Assembly (NCBI GenBank): GCA_015654725.1
Contig: JAATGI010000387.1
Location: 1 to 20,787 of the forward strand
Direction: 5' to 3'
Length of the DNA stretch: 20,787 nucleotides
Origin: Rhodospirillales bacterium
GTDB lineage: Bacteria > Pseudomonadota > Alphaproteobacteria > ATCC43930 > CGMCC-115725
The number at the start of each line of letters is the position of its first letter. Positions within the stretch are counted from its first letter, which is position 1. The translations under genes and the position numbers were made by a program. Below are positions 1 to 7,300 of the stretch, piece by piece. The notes below the pieces were generated by a model. It saw only the letters and a program-made list of their open reading frames with translations, was not told the DNA's origin and made no database searches.

Positions 1-29
1 CGATGCCGGCCTGACCGGCCCGGCGTCCG

Positions 30-1445
30 TTACGGTGTAATCCAGGTTTCCACGCGCCGATTGAGCTGCTGGCCCAAGGGACTATCGGAACTCGCCAACG
101 GCAAAGCGGCTCCCATCAGCGTGATTTCGCCAAGGCGGACATCGCGCGCGCGCAGTTCGCTCTGGAACACCGCTGCCAACTGTTCGGCGATGTCGTGATT
201 GCGCTCGGGATTGCCAGTATCCTCTGAAAACACCAAATGTCGTAGCCGCTCCGGCGATAAATCGAGGCTGTGAAGAAAGTTGGCGAGATCGTCGAGGCTG
301 CGCTTGGTCGGCTGCGTGATTTGGGGCGGCCCCGGCTCGAACCGGACGGTTGTGCTCACCCGGAGGGCGTTGCGCACGATCGCCTCATATTCCGGCGGCA
401 GCGGTTGGTCGAACAGCGGCACCAACAATCGGGGTGTCGCTGAAGTAAGGCCCGCGAACATGTCGATCACGTGCGTCGAAACCGAAGCGACCTGCTGAAA
501 GAAGCTGTCGACTTCTTGGTTGTCGCTGTCGGAGCCTGGCAAGCGGTAGATCAGGTGATGGAAAACCAAAGGATAGTCGCCGGTCGCCAAACCATATTGA
601 TTCGGCATCGCCATGAGTCGATTGCCCAGGCGAAAGCGGATCGGCACGATCTTGCCGGTCCAATTCATACGTTCCTGATAGATGAAATTGACGGGAACGT
701 AGCCAATGGCTTGCGCATCACCAGCAACCAAATCGCGCATCGCGGCGTAGGAGACCACGACTCTCATCGATCCCGCGCCCGTCGCGGAGCCGCATGGACC
801 GGTATTCTTAAAGTCCGAGGCCCGTCCGTAATAGCGAATCGGTCCCGGTTTGCCGCCGACCGCTGCCCAATCCTTGATCGTTCCCGAATAGATGCCACGG
901 CAATCGTCGAGCGATAGATTAAGTACGCCGGTCTCCCGGTTCACGATGAGAACCATGGCGTTTAACGCGATCGGGAGCGCCGCGCGCGCTACCTGCGCCG
1001 GCGGCAACGACGCGAAGCCCGGCAACTCGTTGGGATCGGCTTCGCGCAGCGACAGCGCGATCATCGCCGTCCCGTCCGCGAGTTCATTCAATCCGTCGGT
1101 CGAGGAGCTGGCGCGGATCAAGACCGCGACGCGTTCCCCGTTCAGCATCGTGCCAGTAACTTCGTTGGTCCAGGGTTGATCCGGTTTGCGTTGGCCGATC
1201 GAACCGGCGCCACGAAACGCCAGATAATTGGCCGCTATTTCGGGAATAATACTGGTCGCGGAGCCGTCATCACCGGCGATGGTGAGAAGAACCGTGGGCT
1301 CATCGTCCGAGCCTTGGTTGGGCGCTGCCCCCGAATTATCGTCCGCTGCCGTAGCGGCTTGGCTGGCGAAGAAGGCGACAAAGGCCAGCGCGGCGATGAT
1401 GTCGCGCACACGCGAAATTCGGGTGCCGAGAATCGCTGCAATCAT
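30..1445 (-). CDS. Exported PstS-like substrate-binding domain fused to a divergent OmpA-like domain
   Basis: The 471-residue product has a signal peptide (basic start, hydrophobic residues 16-28, likely cleavage near ATA/AD at 33-34). Residues about 50-335 resemble PstS-type periplasmic phosphate-binding proteins, including an 'LDDCRGIYSG' segment (179-188) followed by 'IKDWAAVGG', which matches the family's 'L..IF.G.I..W..VGG' pattern. Residues about 365-471 resemble an OmpA/peptidoglycan-binding domain: an N at 416 and the closing 'NRRVE' (462-466). The usual peptidoglycan-contacting Arg of 'LSxxRA' is not visible. The start ATG overlaps the stop of the SPFH gene as ATGA at 1442-1445, so it is the last gene of a coupled operon. 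No PstC, PstA or PstB is nearby, so phosphate import is unlikely. I infer an envelope-anchored binding or sensing subunit that works with the ABC exporter and SPFH protein. Confidence 0.8.
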   Translation of the reverse strand: MIAAILGTRISRVRDIIAALAFVAFFASQAATAADDNSGAAPNQGSDDEPTVLLTIAGDDGSATSIIPEIAANYLAFRGAGSIGQRKPDQPWTNEVTGTMLNGERVAVLIRASSSTDGLNELADGTAMIALSLREADPNELPGFASLPPAQVARAALPIALNAMVLIVNRETGVLNLSLDDCRGIYSGTIKDWAAVGGKPGPIRYYGRASDFKNTGPCGSATGAGSMRVVVSYAAMRDLVAGDAQAIGYVPVNFIYQERMNWTGKIVPIRFRLGNRLMAMPNQYGLATGDYPLVFHHLIYRLPGSDSDNQEVDSFFQQVASVSTHVIDMFAGLTSATPRLLVPLFDQPLPPEYEAIVRNALRVSTTVRFEPGPPQITQPTKRSLDDLANFLHSLDLSPERLRHLVFSEDTGNPERNHDIAEQLAAVFQSELRARDVRLGEITLMGAALPLASSDSPLGQQLNRRVETWITP

Positions 1446-2590
1446 TTAGTCGGCGTGGGCTGTTTCGTCGGCTCGGGTTGCGAGGCGGGGGGCAGCGAGT
1501 CGGGCGGCGGCGGCGCCATTGACGGGGAGCTTCCAGGAGTTGAGACCGAAGGGGTGTTTGCCTGGCCGGCGGACTTTTTTGTGGGCGTCGGCGGTTGCGG
1601 CGATGCGTTGCCGACATCGACCGGGCTCGGTAACGACGGCAGCGATTCGAGGCTCTCATTGGCGTCCGGCGCGGGATTCCCCGGTTGCTGCACGTCTTTG
1701 GCGCCGCTGTCCATGTTGCCGAGGATGATTGGCAATCCGCCCTTGCCGCCGCCGATCACCACGATCTTGCTGTTATTGGAGCGCGCCAATTCGAGCGTTG
1801 CCTCGATGCCGCGCCACCGCAAGTAGCTGTCGGTGATGCCGCTCGAGATGATGTCATGGAATTCGCGCACGCCTTGCGCCTCGATGCGTTTTCGTTCGGT
1901 CTCCTTGGCTTCGCGCAGTAGGCGAAAGTCATATTCGAGATTGAGCTGCTTCTGTTCTTCCTTGCGGTTGATGGCGGCCTGGACTTCGGGCGGCAAGGTG
2001 ATGCCGCGGATCAGGACGTCGTCCATCTTGACGAAATCGATCGGATGGCCGGCCATGGGGCTGAAGGTCTGCCGCAGGTCGGTCTGCACGTTCTGCAGAA
2101 TTTCCTGCTGAATTTGGATGCGGCGATCGGAGAAGATTTCTTCCGGCGTATTGCGCGAGAACACATCGCGCGCCCGGGCGCCGATTTCCGTCGTCACCAG
2201 GATCGAAACATAATTCGGTCCGATATACTGATGCAATGCCGGCACCGTGGCCGGCAGTGGCTGAAAGCGATACGCGATATTGACCGTCATCTTCAGGCCG
2301 TCTGCCGACAACACGTCGAAATCCTGCTCGAGCTGTTGAAGGCGCGTGTCATAAATATAAACCTTGTCCCACGGAAAGATGACGTGGATGCCCTCGCCGA
2401 GGTAGTGGTTGAGAACCGTGCCGCCAAAGAAGCGCAGCCACAAAACGCCGACGCTGCCGGGGGGAATCGTCAAGAATATGTTGTCCGCGAAATAGACCGC
2501 GACAAACACCAAGATCATCAGGGCGACGGCAATTTCCGGGCCGCGATGGGACAAAAAGCGCAAGCAGCAGTGCCAGGCGCGCCCGATCAT
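1442..2590 (-). CDS. SPFH/band 7 (prohibitin/stomatin-like) membrane protein with proline-rich tail
   Basis: The 382-residue protein has one N-terminal membrane helix (about 19-40), then an SPFH domain (about 42-210) beginning 'IPPGSVGVLW' with the typical 'GEGIHVIFPW' turn. A charged, probably coiled-coil stretch follows (about 205-245, rich in E, K, R and Q). Residues about 295-382 form a low-complexity tail dominated by P, S, T and Q. SPFH proteins build large ring or cage assemblies on membranes and organise partner proteins such as proteases or transporters. The gene overlaps both neighbours by ATGA (2587-2590 upstream, 1442-1445 downstream), so all three products are probably made in fixed ratio. 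I infer a scaffold around the ABC transporter. The periplasmic or cytoplasmic side of the domain cannot be decided from sequence alone. Confidence 0.88.
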   Translation of the reverse strand: MIGRAWHCCLRFLSHRGPEIAVALMILVFVAVYFADNIFLTIPPGSVGVLWLRFFGGTVLNHYLGEGIHVIFPWDKVYIYDTRLQQLEQDFDVLSADGLKMTVNIAYRFQPLPATVPALHQYIGPNYVSILVTTEIGARARDVFSRNTPEEIFSDRRIQIQQEILQNVQTDLRQTFSPMAGHPIDFVKMDDVLIRGITLPPEVQAAINRKEEQKQLNLEYDFRLLREAKETERKRIEAQGVREFHDIISSGITDSYLRWRGIEATLELARSNNSKIVVIGGGKGGLPIILGNMDSGAKDVQQPGNPAPDANESLESLPSLPSPVDVGNASPQPPTPTKKSAGQANTPSVSTPGSSPSMAPPPPDSLPPASQPEPTKQPTPTK

Positions 2591-4221
2591 GACGCGTGTC
2601 CCCGCACTCCGCTGAGAATTCGGCCTTCATCCATGTGGAGGCGCCGGTCCGCGACGTCGAAATAGCGATCGTCATGCGACACGGCGATGATGGTCACGCC
2701 GCGCGCCTTGAACATCGGCAGCAATTCCTCATAGAACTTGCGCCGGAACAGAGGATCCTGGTAGGCTGCCCATTCGTCGAGCACGCAGATCGGTCGATTT
2801 TCCAGCAGCGCCACAATCAGCGCCACGCGCTTGCGTTGCCCGGCCGAGAGATCGACCGTGGTGAAGGTGCCATCCACTAGCGTGATCTTGTCTTCGAGCT
2901 CGAACAGCCGCAATAACGCGGGAATCTCCTGAAGGGCTTCGGGCTTGACGCCATAGAGCCGCTTGAACAGGTGATATTCGGAAAACACCGCGCTAAAAAG
3001 CGCGCGATAGGATTCGACGTTGTCATGCGTCACCGGGATGCCGTCCACGGCGATGTAACCGTCCCTAGGCCAATAAAGCGACGTGAAAAGTCGCATGAAG
3101 GTCGATTTGCCGGACCCGTTGCCGCCCGAAATGAACACGGTTTCGCCGGCCGCGAAGGTCACGTTGAACGGGCCAACGCGAAAGTTCTGCTCGCCGGGCT
3201 CGCCATAGCTAAAGGAAACGTCGCGTATTTCGATGGTTTGGAACGACGATGGCGGAACAAGCACCCGGGCCGATTCGCTTAACAACCGCGGCGGCGCGCC
3301 GATAAGCCGCTGCAGCGACATGATGTTCGCGGACGACGCGTTGGCGTTGATGAAAACCGGCACCGACGAAACCACGCCCGCGATGGCGCTGGTAACGAAC
3401 AGAATCGCCGTCGTCAGCTTGACGATCACCTGGGCTTCGATGTTGGTGATCGTCGGAACCACGAATACCATGGTTGCCAACAACAGGAAAAAGACGTTCT
3501 GGGTGAAGACATAGTTCCACGTCAGTTCCGATTGCGCGGTGACGCGGGACTCGGCGGCGTCGAGCGAGGCCTCAAGCAAATCGTCGGAAATTTGTTGACT
3601 GCGCAGGGCATTGAGCTTGACCTCCTTGAACCCGTTAAGGATGCCCTCGAGTAGCTCGTGCAGCCCGAATTCGGCGCCGATCGAAGCCTGAATCGCCTTG
3701 TTCACGACCTTCAATCGGCCCAGATACATTGTGACCGCCAAGGACATGAACACGATCGCGATGCCGAACGCCGTCGGCGATAGGACCAAAAGATAAGCCG
3801 TCGCGAATACCACCAGGAGCGACATCTGCGATACCGCGACCAGCGTGTTGGTGTTTTGCGCCAGCGCCTGAATTTCCTTGCTGATCGCGTTGTAGACACG
3901 GGTGCGGCCGATGCGTTCGAGATCGGGCAGTTCCGAATCGCGCACCGCGGCGGTGAGGCGAGAGCGGACGCGGTGAATGATGCGCTCGATCTCCTTCGAC
4001 CCCTCGAACATCAGATAACGCTGCGAGATGGACCAGGCGATCAGGATGGTGACAAACATGATAGCGAGCCGCGACGTGCCGGCGGCCTGCGCGCGCGGAT
4101 CGGCCGCCGCGTTGATGACCGCGAGCACCATCGCGTTGCTCAATCCGGCGACGATGGCCATGCCGATCAATCGCCGCAAATCGATCGCGGTTTCGCTGCG
4201 CAGGAGTCTCAGGAATTCCAT
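2587..4221 (-). CDS. Cyclic-peptide-type ABC exporter (SyrD/PvdE-like), fused membrane and ATPase domains
   Basis: The 544-residue half-transporter has membrane helices near 20-40, 52-70, 125-148, 150-168, 238-258 and 268-290, then an ATPase domain from about 328. Walker A is 'GGNGSGKST' (366-374), the signature is 'LSAGQ' (458-462), Walker B is 'ICVLDEWAA' (478-486) and the switch His is H516. The 'DEWAA.QDP.FRR' block is characteristic of the cyclic peptide exporter family that includes SyrD and PvdE, whose members export non-ribosomal lipopeptides or siderophore precursors to the periplasm or medium. The length matches the family. The stop overlaps the SPFH start (ATGA, 2587-2590), and 33 bp separate it from the upstream zinc-ribbon gene. 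The substrate is unknown; a peptide-like compound is the best inference given the PPTase and MbtH genes nearby. Confidence 0.9.
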   Translation of the reverse strand: MEFLRLLRSETAIDLRRLIGMAIVAGLSNAMVLAVINAAADPRAQAAGTSRLAIMFVTILIAWSISQRYLMFEGSKEIERIIHRVRSRLTAAVRDSELPDLERIGRTRVYNAISKEIQALAQNTNTLVAVSQMSLLVVFATAYLLVLSPTAFGIAIVFMSLAVTMYLGRLKVVNKAIQASIGAEFGLHELLEGILNGFKEVKLNALRSQQISDDLLEASLDAAESRVTAQSELTWNYVFTQNVFFLLLATMVFVVPTITNIEAQVIVKLTTAILFVTSAIAGVVSSVPVFINANASSANIMSLQRLIGAPPRLLSESARVLVPPSSFQTIEIRDVSFSYGEPGEQNFRVGPFNVTFAAGETVFISGGNGSGKSTFMRLFTSLYWPRDGYIAVDGIPVTHDNVESYRALFSAVFSEYHLFKRLYGVKPEALQEIPALLRLFELEDKITLVDGTFTTVDLSAGQRKRVALIVALLENRPICVLDEWAAYQDPLFRRKFYEELLPMFKARGVTIIAVSHDDRYFDVADRRLHMDEGRILSGVRGHAS

Positions 4222-4254
4222 GGCTGACGGCCGGCGCGCCTTCGGATCGGAGTG

Positions 4255-4542
4255 TTAGGCCGTTGGCGCTGGTAGTGTCACCGGCGCGCCGCAGCGCACG
4301 CAACGCTGGGATTGCGCGGATTTCTCGCGCACTTCCTGCGCCTGACACTCCGTGCAGATAACGATGTGGCCGGCGGTAACCTCCTTGGCAAGGAACCGGC
4401 GGTGGGTGATCAAAAGCCAGCCGAGCGTGAGGACGGGCGTCAACAGAACCGACAAAAGAAAGAAGCCAAAGAAGCCAAGCCGCCGCCGCCGCCCGACAAT
4501 GCCGATGAGAAGACAGAAAACGAGATAAAGAATAATCAGCAT
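4255..4542 (-). CDS. Small membrane protein with two helices and a C-terminal zinc ribbon
   Basis: The 95-residue product has two hydrophobic segments (about 1-17 and 23-46) separated by a basic 'GRRRR' turn, then a soluble tail with two CxxC pairs (C63/C66 and C81/C84), spaced as in a zinc ribbon. I chose the ATG at 4542; a GTG six bases upstream (4548) is an alternative. It is probably the first gene of the leftward operon, 33 bp before the exporter and on the same strand. I do not recognise the family. A role in assembly or regulation of the exporter is only an inference from position. The Cys pattern argues that it is a real gene rather than a chance reading frame. Confidence 0.72.
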   Translation of the reverse strand: MLIILYLVFCLLIGIVGRRRRLGFFGFFLLSVLLTPVLTLGWLLITHRRFLAKEVTAGHIVICTECQAQEVREKSAQSQRCVRCGAPVTLPAPTA

Positions 4543-4850
4543 GGTCACCGTCCAAATGCCAAGCCCGCGGCCACGACGCGGCTCGGCCTCGTGGCGAGGG
4601 CAAGCTGAATCAGGCGCGGCCCGGTGTCGGATCTTTCAACCACAATTTGCCGCGAAATTTTTTGGCCCCCGCACTCAACTCGCAAATCGCGGATGCGCCG
4701 CACTCTCGGTCTTTCATCGGGCACTGTCAACGGCGCCCTAGCGGCTTGGAAAAGGGGCGGTTCGATTGCATAGCCGCCGCGCCCAGAGTATCGTCGAGCA
4801 TCGGGTGGCGGGGCGTTTGGGCCGCCAATTTGTCATGGATGGAGGAAGGA
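4543..4850. other. Divergent intergenic region between the exporter operon and the DUF697 gene
   Basis: About 300 bp with no convincing gene. It must hold the promoters of both divergent units, but none is clear-cut. A weak rightward candidate is TTGGAA (4746-4751), 17 bp, CATAGC (4769-4774). An AT-rich run around 4660-4675 interrupts the GC-rich sequence. I see no strong dyad or known operator. Confidence 0.5.
4841..4850 (+). promoter_or_regulatory. Strong ribosome binding site of the DUF697 gene
   Basis: GGAGGAAGGA lies directly before the ATG at 4851, with GGAGG five bases from the start codon. It decides the start over an in-frame ATG at 4839, which would leave the Shine-Dalgarno inside the gene. 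Confidence 0.7.
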
Positions 4851-5336
4851 ATGTCCGAACCGATTTCGACACCGAACGATGCTGTCGTCGCGCCCGGAAA
4901 AGAGGCGGCGGCGATGAAGATCGTGCGCCAATATATCGGCTGGTCGACAGGCGCCGGCTTAATTCCGTTGCCGCTCGTCGATGTCGCCGCGATCGCGCTG
5001 GTACAATTGAAAATGATCCATTCGCTGACCGAACTCTACGGCGTGCCATTTTCCCGCAGCGCCGCCAAGTCGGTGATCGGCGCTATCATCGGTGGCGGCG
5101 GGACGTTCGTCATCGCGGCACCGGTCTCGAGCGTCGTCAAGGCGGTTCCTGTCGTCGGGCAGTTGGCCGGCGTGCTGACCGAGCCCGCGATCGCCGGCGC
5201 CGCGACCTATGCCTTGGGCAAGGTGTTCATCCAGCATTTCGAATCCGGCGGCACGTTGCTCGATCTCAACATCCGCACCAAGCGCCATCAATACGAGGAG
5301 CATTTCTCCGCCGCGAGGGAAAAGGGCACGTCCTGA
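4851..5336 (+). CDS. DUF697-like small membrane-associated protein
   Basis: The 161-residue product has a hydrophilic N-terminus (1-22), then alternating amphipathic and hydrophobic stretches: 'GWSTGAGLIPLPLVDV' (30-45), a glycine-rich hydrophobic segment (about 72-92) and another (about 98-126). A charged tail follows. The 'IPLPLVDV' followed by 'Q..MI..L...YG' pattern is typical of DUF697, the C-terminal domain of YcjF-type and GTPase-associated membrane proteins. Here it stands alone without a GTPase. The function of the family is not established. It is the first gene of a rightward pair; the PPTase start lies 62 bp downstream, so they may be cotranscribed. A link to the divergent exporter operon is possible but unproven. 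Confidence 0.8.
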   Translation: MSEPISTPNDAVVAPGKEAAAMKIVRQYIGWSTGAGLIPLPLVDVAAIALVQLKMIHSLTELYGVPFSRSAAKSVIGAIIGGGGTFVIAAPVSSVVKAVPVVGQLAGVLTEPAIAGAATYALGKVFIQHFESGGTLLDLNIRTKRHQYEEHFSAAREKGTS

Positions 5337-5398
5337 TCCCGCGGCCAACAACGGAATGGCCGTTTCTAACGCCCGAACGATCCATCCCGCCGCGGGGT

Positions 5399-6100
5399 AT
5401 GGTGCGGTGTTGGCGCATTCTCGTTGACGGCATCGGCTCGCCGACGCGACACGCGTTGTTCGATTTTCTCGATGACGAAGAGCGCCGGCGCGCGCTGCGG
5501 TTCGTTAGGGACGCCGATCAATGCAGCTATACCGCGGCTCACGCGGGGCTGCGGCTGATCCTGGCGGCGGCCCTGGGCGGCGAGCCGCGCGATTTCACAT
5601 TCTCTCGCGGCGAATTCGGCAAACCGCGATTGGCCGCGGCCAATGGCGTCGAGTTCAACATGTCCCATAGCGGCGGCATCGTCTTGATCGCGTTGGCGAG
5701 CGCGCTTCCACTCGGCGTCGATGTCGAGGCCGTTCGGCCGCTTGCCGACCGGAGCGACATCGTGCGTTCCCTTCATTCCGGCGAGGCGCGGGACTTGGCG
5801 GGGCTTCCCGAGGCCGAAGCGGAAGCGGCCTTTTTTCGTTGCTGGACCCGCAAGGAGGCCGTGGTGAAGGCGTTGGGCCGGGGGATGGATCTGGAGCTCG
5901 ACCGCTACCGGGTATCGGCGCGGCCGGACGATGCGCCCGCCGTGCTGGCGCTCGAAGGCGAGCCCGCTCCGCGCGATTCTTGGTCGCTGATCGATCTCGA
6001 TCCCGCGCCGGGCGGTTATGTTGGTGCCATCGCCGCCCGTGCCAAACGATTCACCCCGTCGTGCCGTACCCTCGATCCGGCCGCGGCGCTTGCCGGCTAG
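5399..6100 (+). CDS. Sfp-type 4'-phosphopantetheinyl transferase
   Basis: The 233-residue protein shows the ordered motifs of the Sfp/Gsp/HetI group: 'GKPRL' (74-78), 'FNMSHSGG' (86-93), the Mg-binding 'GVDVE' (106-110) and 'FFRCWTRKEAVVKALGRG' (145-162), in which W149, K152, E153 and K157 fit the WxxKEAxxKxxG pattern. The family moves phosphopantetheine from CoA to the serine of carrier proteins in non-ribosomal peptide, polyketide or lysine pathways. The length is normal for the Sfp type. The start is the ATG at 5399, the only ATG upstream of the conserved region in this frame close to the domain; no good Shine-Dalgarno is visible. It converges with mbtH, with nine bases between the stop codons. 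No carrier-protein enzyme lies in the window, so its partner is elsewhere. Confidence 0.93.
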   Translation: MVRCWRILVDGIGSPTRHALFDFLDDEERRRALRFVRDADQCSYTAAHAGLRLILAAALGGEPRDFTFSRGEFGKPRLAAANGVEFNMSHSGGIVLIALASALPLGVDVEAVRPLADRSDIVRSLHSGEARDLAGLPEAEAEAAFFRCWTRKEAVVKALGRGMDLELDRYRVSARPDDAPAVLALEGEPAPRDSWSLIDLDPAPGGYVGAIAARAKRFTPSCRTLDPAAALAG

Positions 6101-6109
6101 ACAAGGGCG

Positions 6110-6394
6110 CTAATCATCCTTTCGCACGCTCTCGGAGCGTTTTTTTTCTGCTTCCATGATTTTGCGCAGGCTCAAGGGGCGCAGGTCGGTCCACACTTCG
6201 TCGACCCACTTCATGCATGCGTCCTTCGAGTCCGGGCCCCAGACTTCGCGCCAGCCGTCGGGTATCTCGATATCGGCCCGCCACAGCGAAAACTGCTCTT
6301 CGTGATTGATGAGGACGATGTGGGGGAGTTTCTCGAACGGATCGTCCTCGTCGTCTTGGCGGGGTATCGGGTCAGCAGCATCGTCAGCCGTCAT
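6110..6394 (-). CDS. MbtH-like NRPS accessory protein
   Basis: The 94-residue product carries the MbtH signature: N30, E33, Q34, S36, W38, then 'PDGW' (45-48), C60 and 'WTDLRPLSL' (68-76). MbtH-like proteins bind and activate adenylation domains of non-ribosomal peptide synthetases. Two things are unusual. An acidic N-terminal extension (about 20 residues rich in D and E) precedes the domain, and a charged C-terminal tail is partly encoded by the terminator of the opposite gene. R39 stands where the family usually has proline. I chose the ATG at 6394, with GGAAGG eight bases upstream; a TTG at 6397 is less likely. It follows the dioxygenase gene by 18 bp on the same strand. No NRPS is in the window. 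Confidence 0.93.
   Translation of the reverse strand: MTADDAADPIPRQDDEDDPFEKLPHIVLINHEEQFSLWRADIEIPDGWREVWGPDSKDACMKWVDEVWTDLRPLSLRKIMEAEKKRSESVRKDD
6126..6147 (+). terminator. Intrinsic terminator of the PPTase transcript, inside mbtH
   Basis: ACGCTC (6126-6131), loop TCG, GAGCGT (6135-6140), followed by eight T (6140-6147). It lies 25 bases after the PPTase stop and falls wholly inside the 3' end of the convergent mbtH coding sequence, where it encodes part of the C-terminal tail. Confidence 0.85.
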
Positions 6395-6412
6395 CAAACG
6401 AACCTTCCATTC

Positions 6413-7297
6413 TCATGACGCGACCGCCGGTTCCCGGGTCGTGGCCCGCCGCATGTCGCGGCGATAGCGCGTGTCCTCGTAAGGCGTGCCGCGGTGCATG
6501 GTGCAACGATTATCCCAAATCACCACGTCGCCCAACCGCCAGGAATGGCGATACACAAAGCGCGATTGGGTGGCAAATTCTTTCAATTCCCTGAGCAAAA
6601 CACGGCCCTGATCCGTCGGCCAACCCTCGATATGCGAGGCATGCGAGGCGAGATAGAGCGTCTTGCGTCCCGAGCCCGGATGCCGCTGCACCAGCCGATG
6701 CCGCGCCGACGGCCGCGACGCGATTTCTTCCGCGGTGGGCTCGGGAAAACCGGCCTCGGCGCGCGAATGCCATATCGAATGGACCGCGACCAAATCCTCG
6801 ATTTCGGCCTTGGTCGAAGGGGCAAGCGCGTCGTAGGCGGCACGCAGATCGGCGAATTCGGTATCGCCGCCCTCCGGCGGAATCTCGTGCGCCGACAACA
6901 GCGAGTACACCGCGCGCTTCGGATGGAAGGACATGTCCGTGTGCCACAAACGATCGCCGCGGCGGAACAAGATGACGCGCGACCCTTCCTTCATCACCTC
7001 ATCGTTCTCGTCGATGTTGGCGACGTCGTTCAATTCCGCCGGAAGGCGCGACCGCTTGCGTCCGGCGATGGCGAAGACCGGTGTCGTGTCGATGGGACCC
7101 AGCGCCTGGCCGAGCGCGATATGGGCTTGGTTCGGCATCGGCCGGCCGGGCCGATAGGCGCAAACCGCGTAACGGTCCATCGCCGCGATCAGTTCGGCGA
7201 CGGTTCCCCGATCCAGCGACGAAGTGAAATCGACGCCCGAAACTTCAGCCGCGAAGACGGGATGGAGTGGCGTTACGACGAGGCGCGCCGCAGTCAT
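6413..7297 (-). CDS. TauD/TfdA-family Fe(II)/2-oxoglutarate dioxygenase
   Basis: The 294-residue protein has the iron-binding motif 'WHTDMSF' (H119, D121) and distal H268 in 'TMHRGTPY'. An Arg cluster 'RRDMRR' (279-284) supplies the 2-oxoglutarate-binding arginine. The segment 'YSLLSA.E.PP.GGDTEFADLRAAYDAL' (131-158) resembles TfdA-type enzymes most. Such enzymes hydroxylate or cleave aryloxyalkanoates, sulfonates or amino acids, and members in NRPS clusters beta-hydroxylate amino acids. The start ATG at 7297 lies three bases after the stop of the 2TM gene, and mbtH follows by 18 bp, so the three form one leftward unit. The pairing with mbtH favours a role in peptide tailoring, but catabolism of an organic acid cannot be excluded. 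Confidence 0.9.
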   Translation of the reverse strand: MTAARLVVTPLHPVFAAEVSGVDFTSSLDRGTVAELIAAMDRYAVCAYRPGRPMPNQAHIALGQALGPIDTTPVFAIAGRKRSRLPAELNDVANIDENDEVMKEGSRVILFRRGDRLWHTDMSFHPKRAVYSLLSAHEIPPEGGDTEFADLRAAYDALAPSTKAEIEDLVAVHSIWHSRAEAGFPEPTAEEIASRPSARHRLVQRHPGSGRKTLYLASHASHIEGWPTDQGRVLLRELKEFATQSRFVYRHSWRLGDVVIWDNRCTMHRGTPYEDTRYRRDMRRATTREPAVAS

Positions 7298-7300
7298 TCG

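Noticed and set aside
1..29. GCCGG/CCGGC dyad at the left edge as operon terminator
   Set aside because: Only a 5-bp stem, no T-run on the leftward strand within the window, and the sequence ends there.
30..1445. Component of a PstSCAB phosphate importer
   Set aside because: No permease or PstB genes nearby, and the protein carries an OmpA-like domain. The neighbouring ABC protein is an exporter type.
4766..5398. Longer upstream start for the PPTase (444 residues)
   Set aside because: The extra part overlaps the DUF697 gene in another frame and is arginine-rich shadow sequence. Sfp-type enzymes are about 230 residues.
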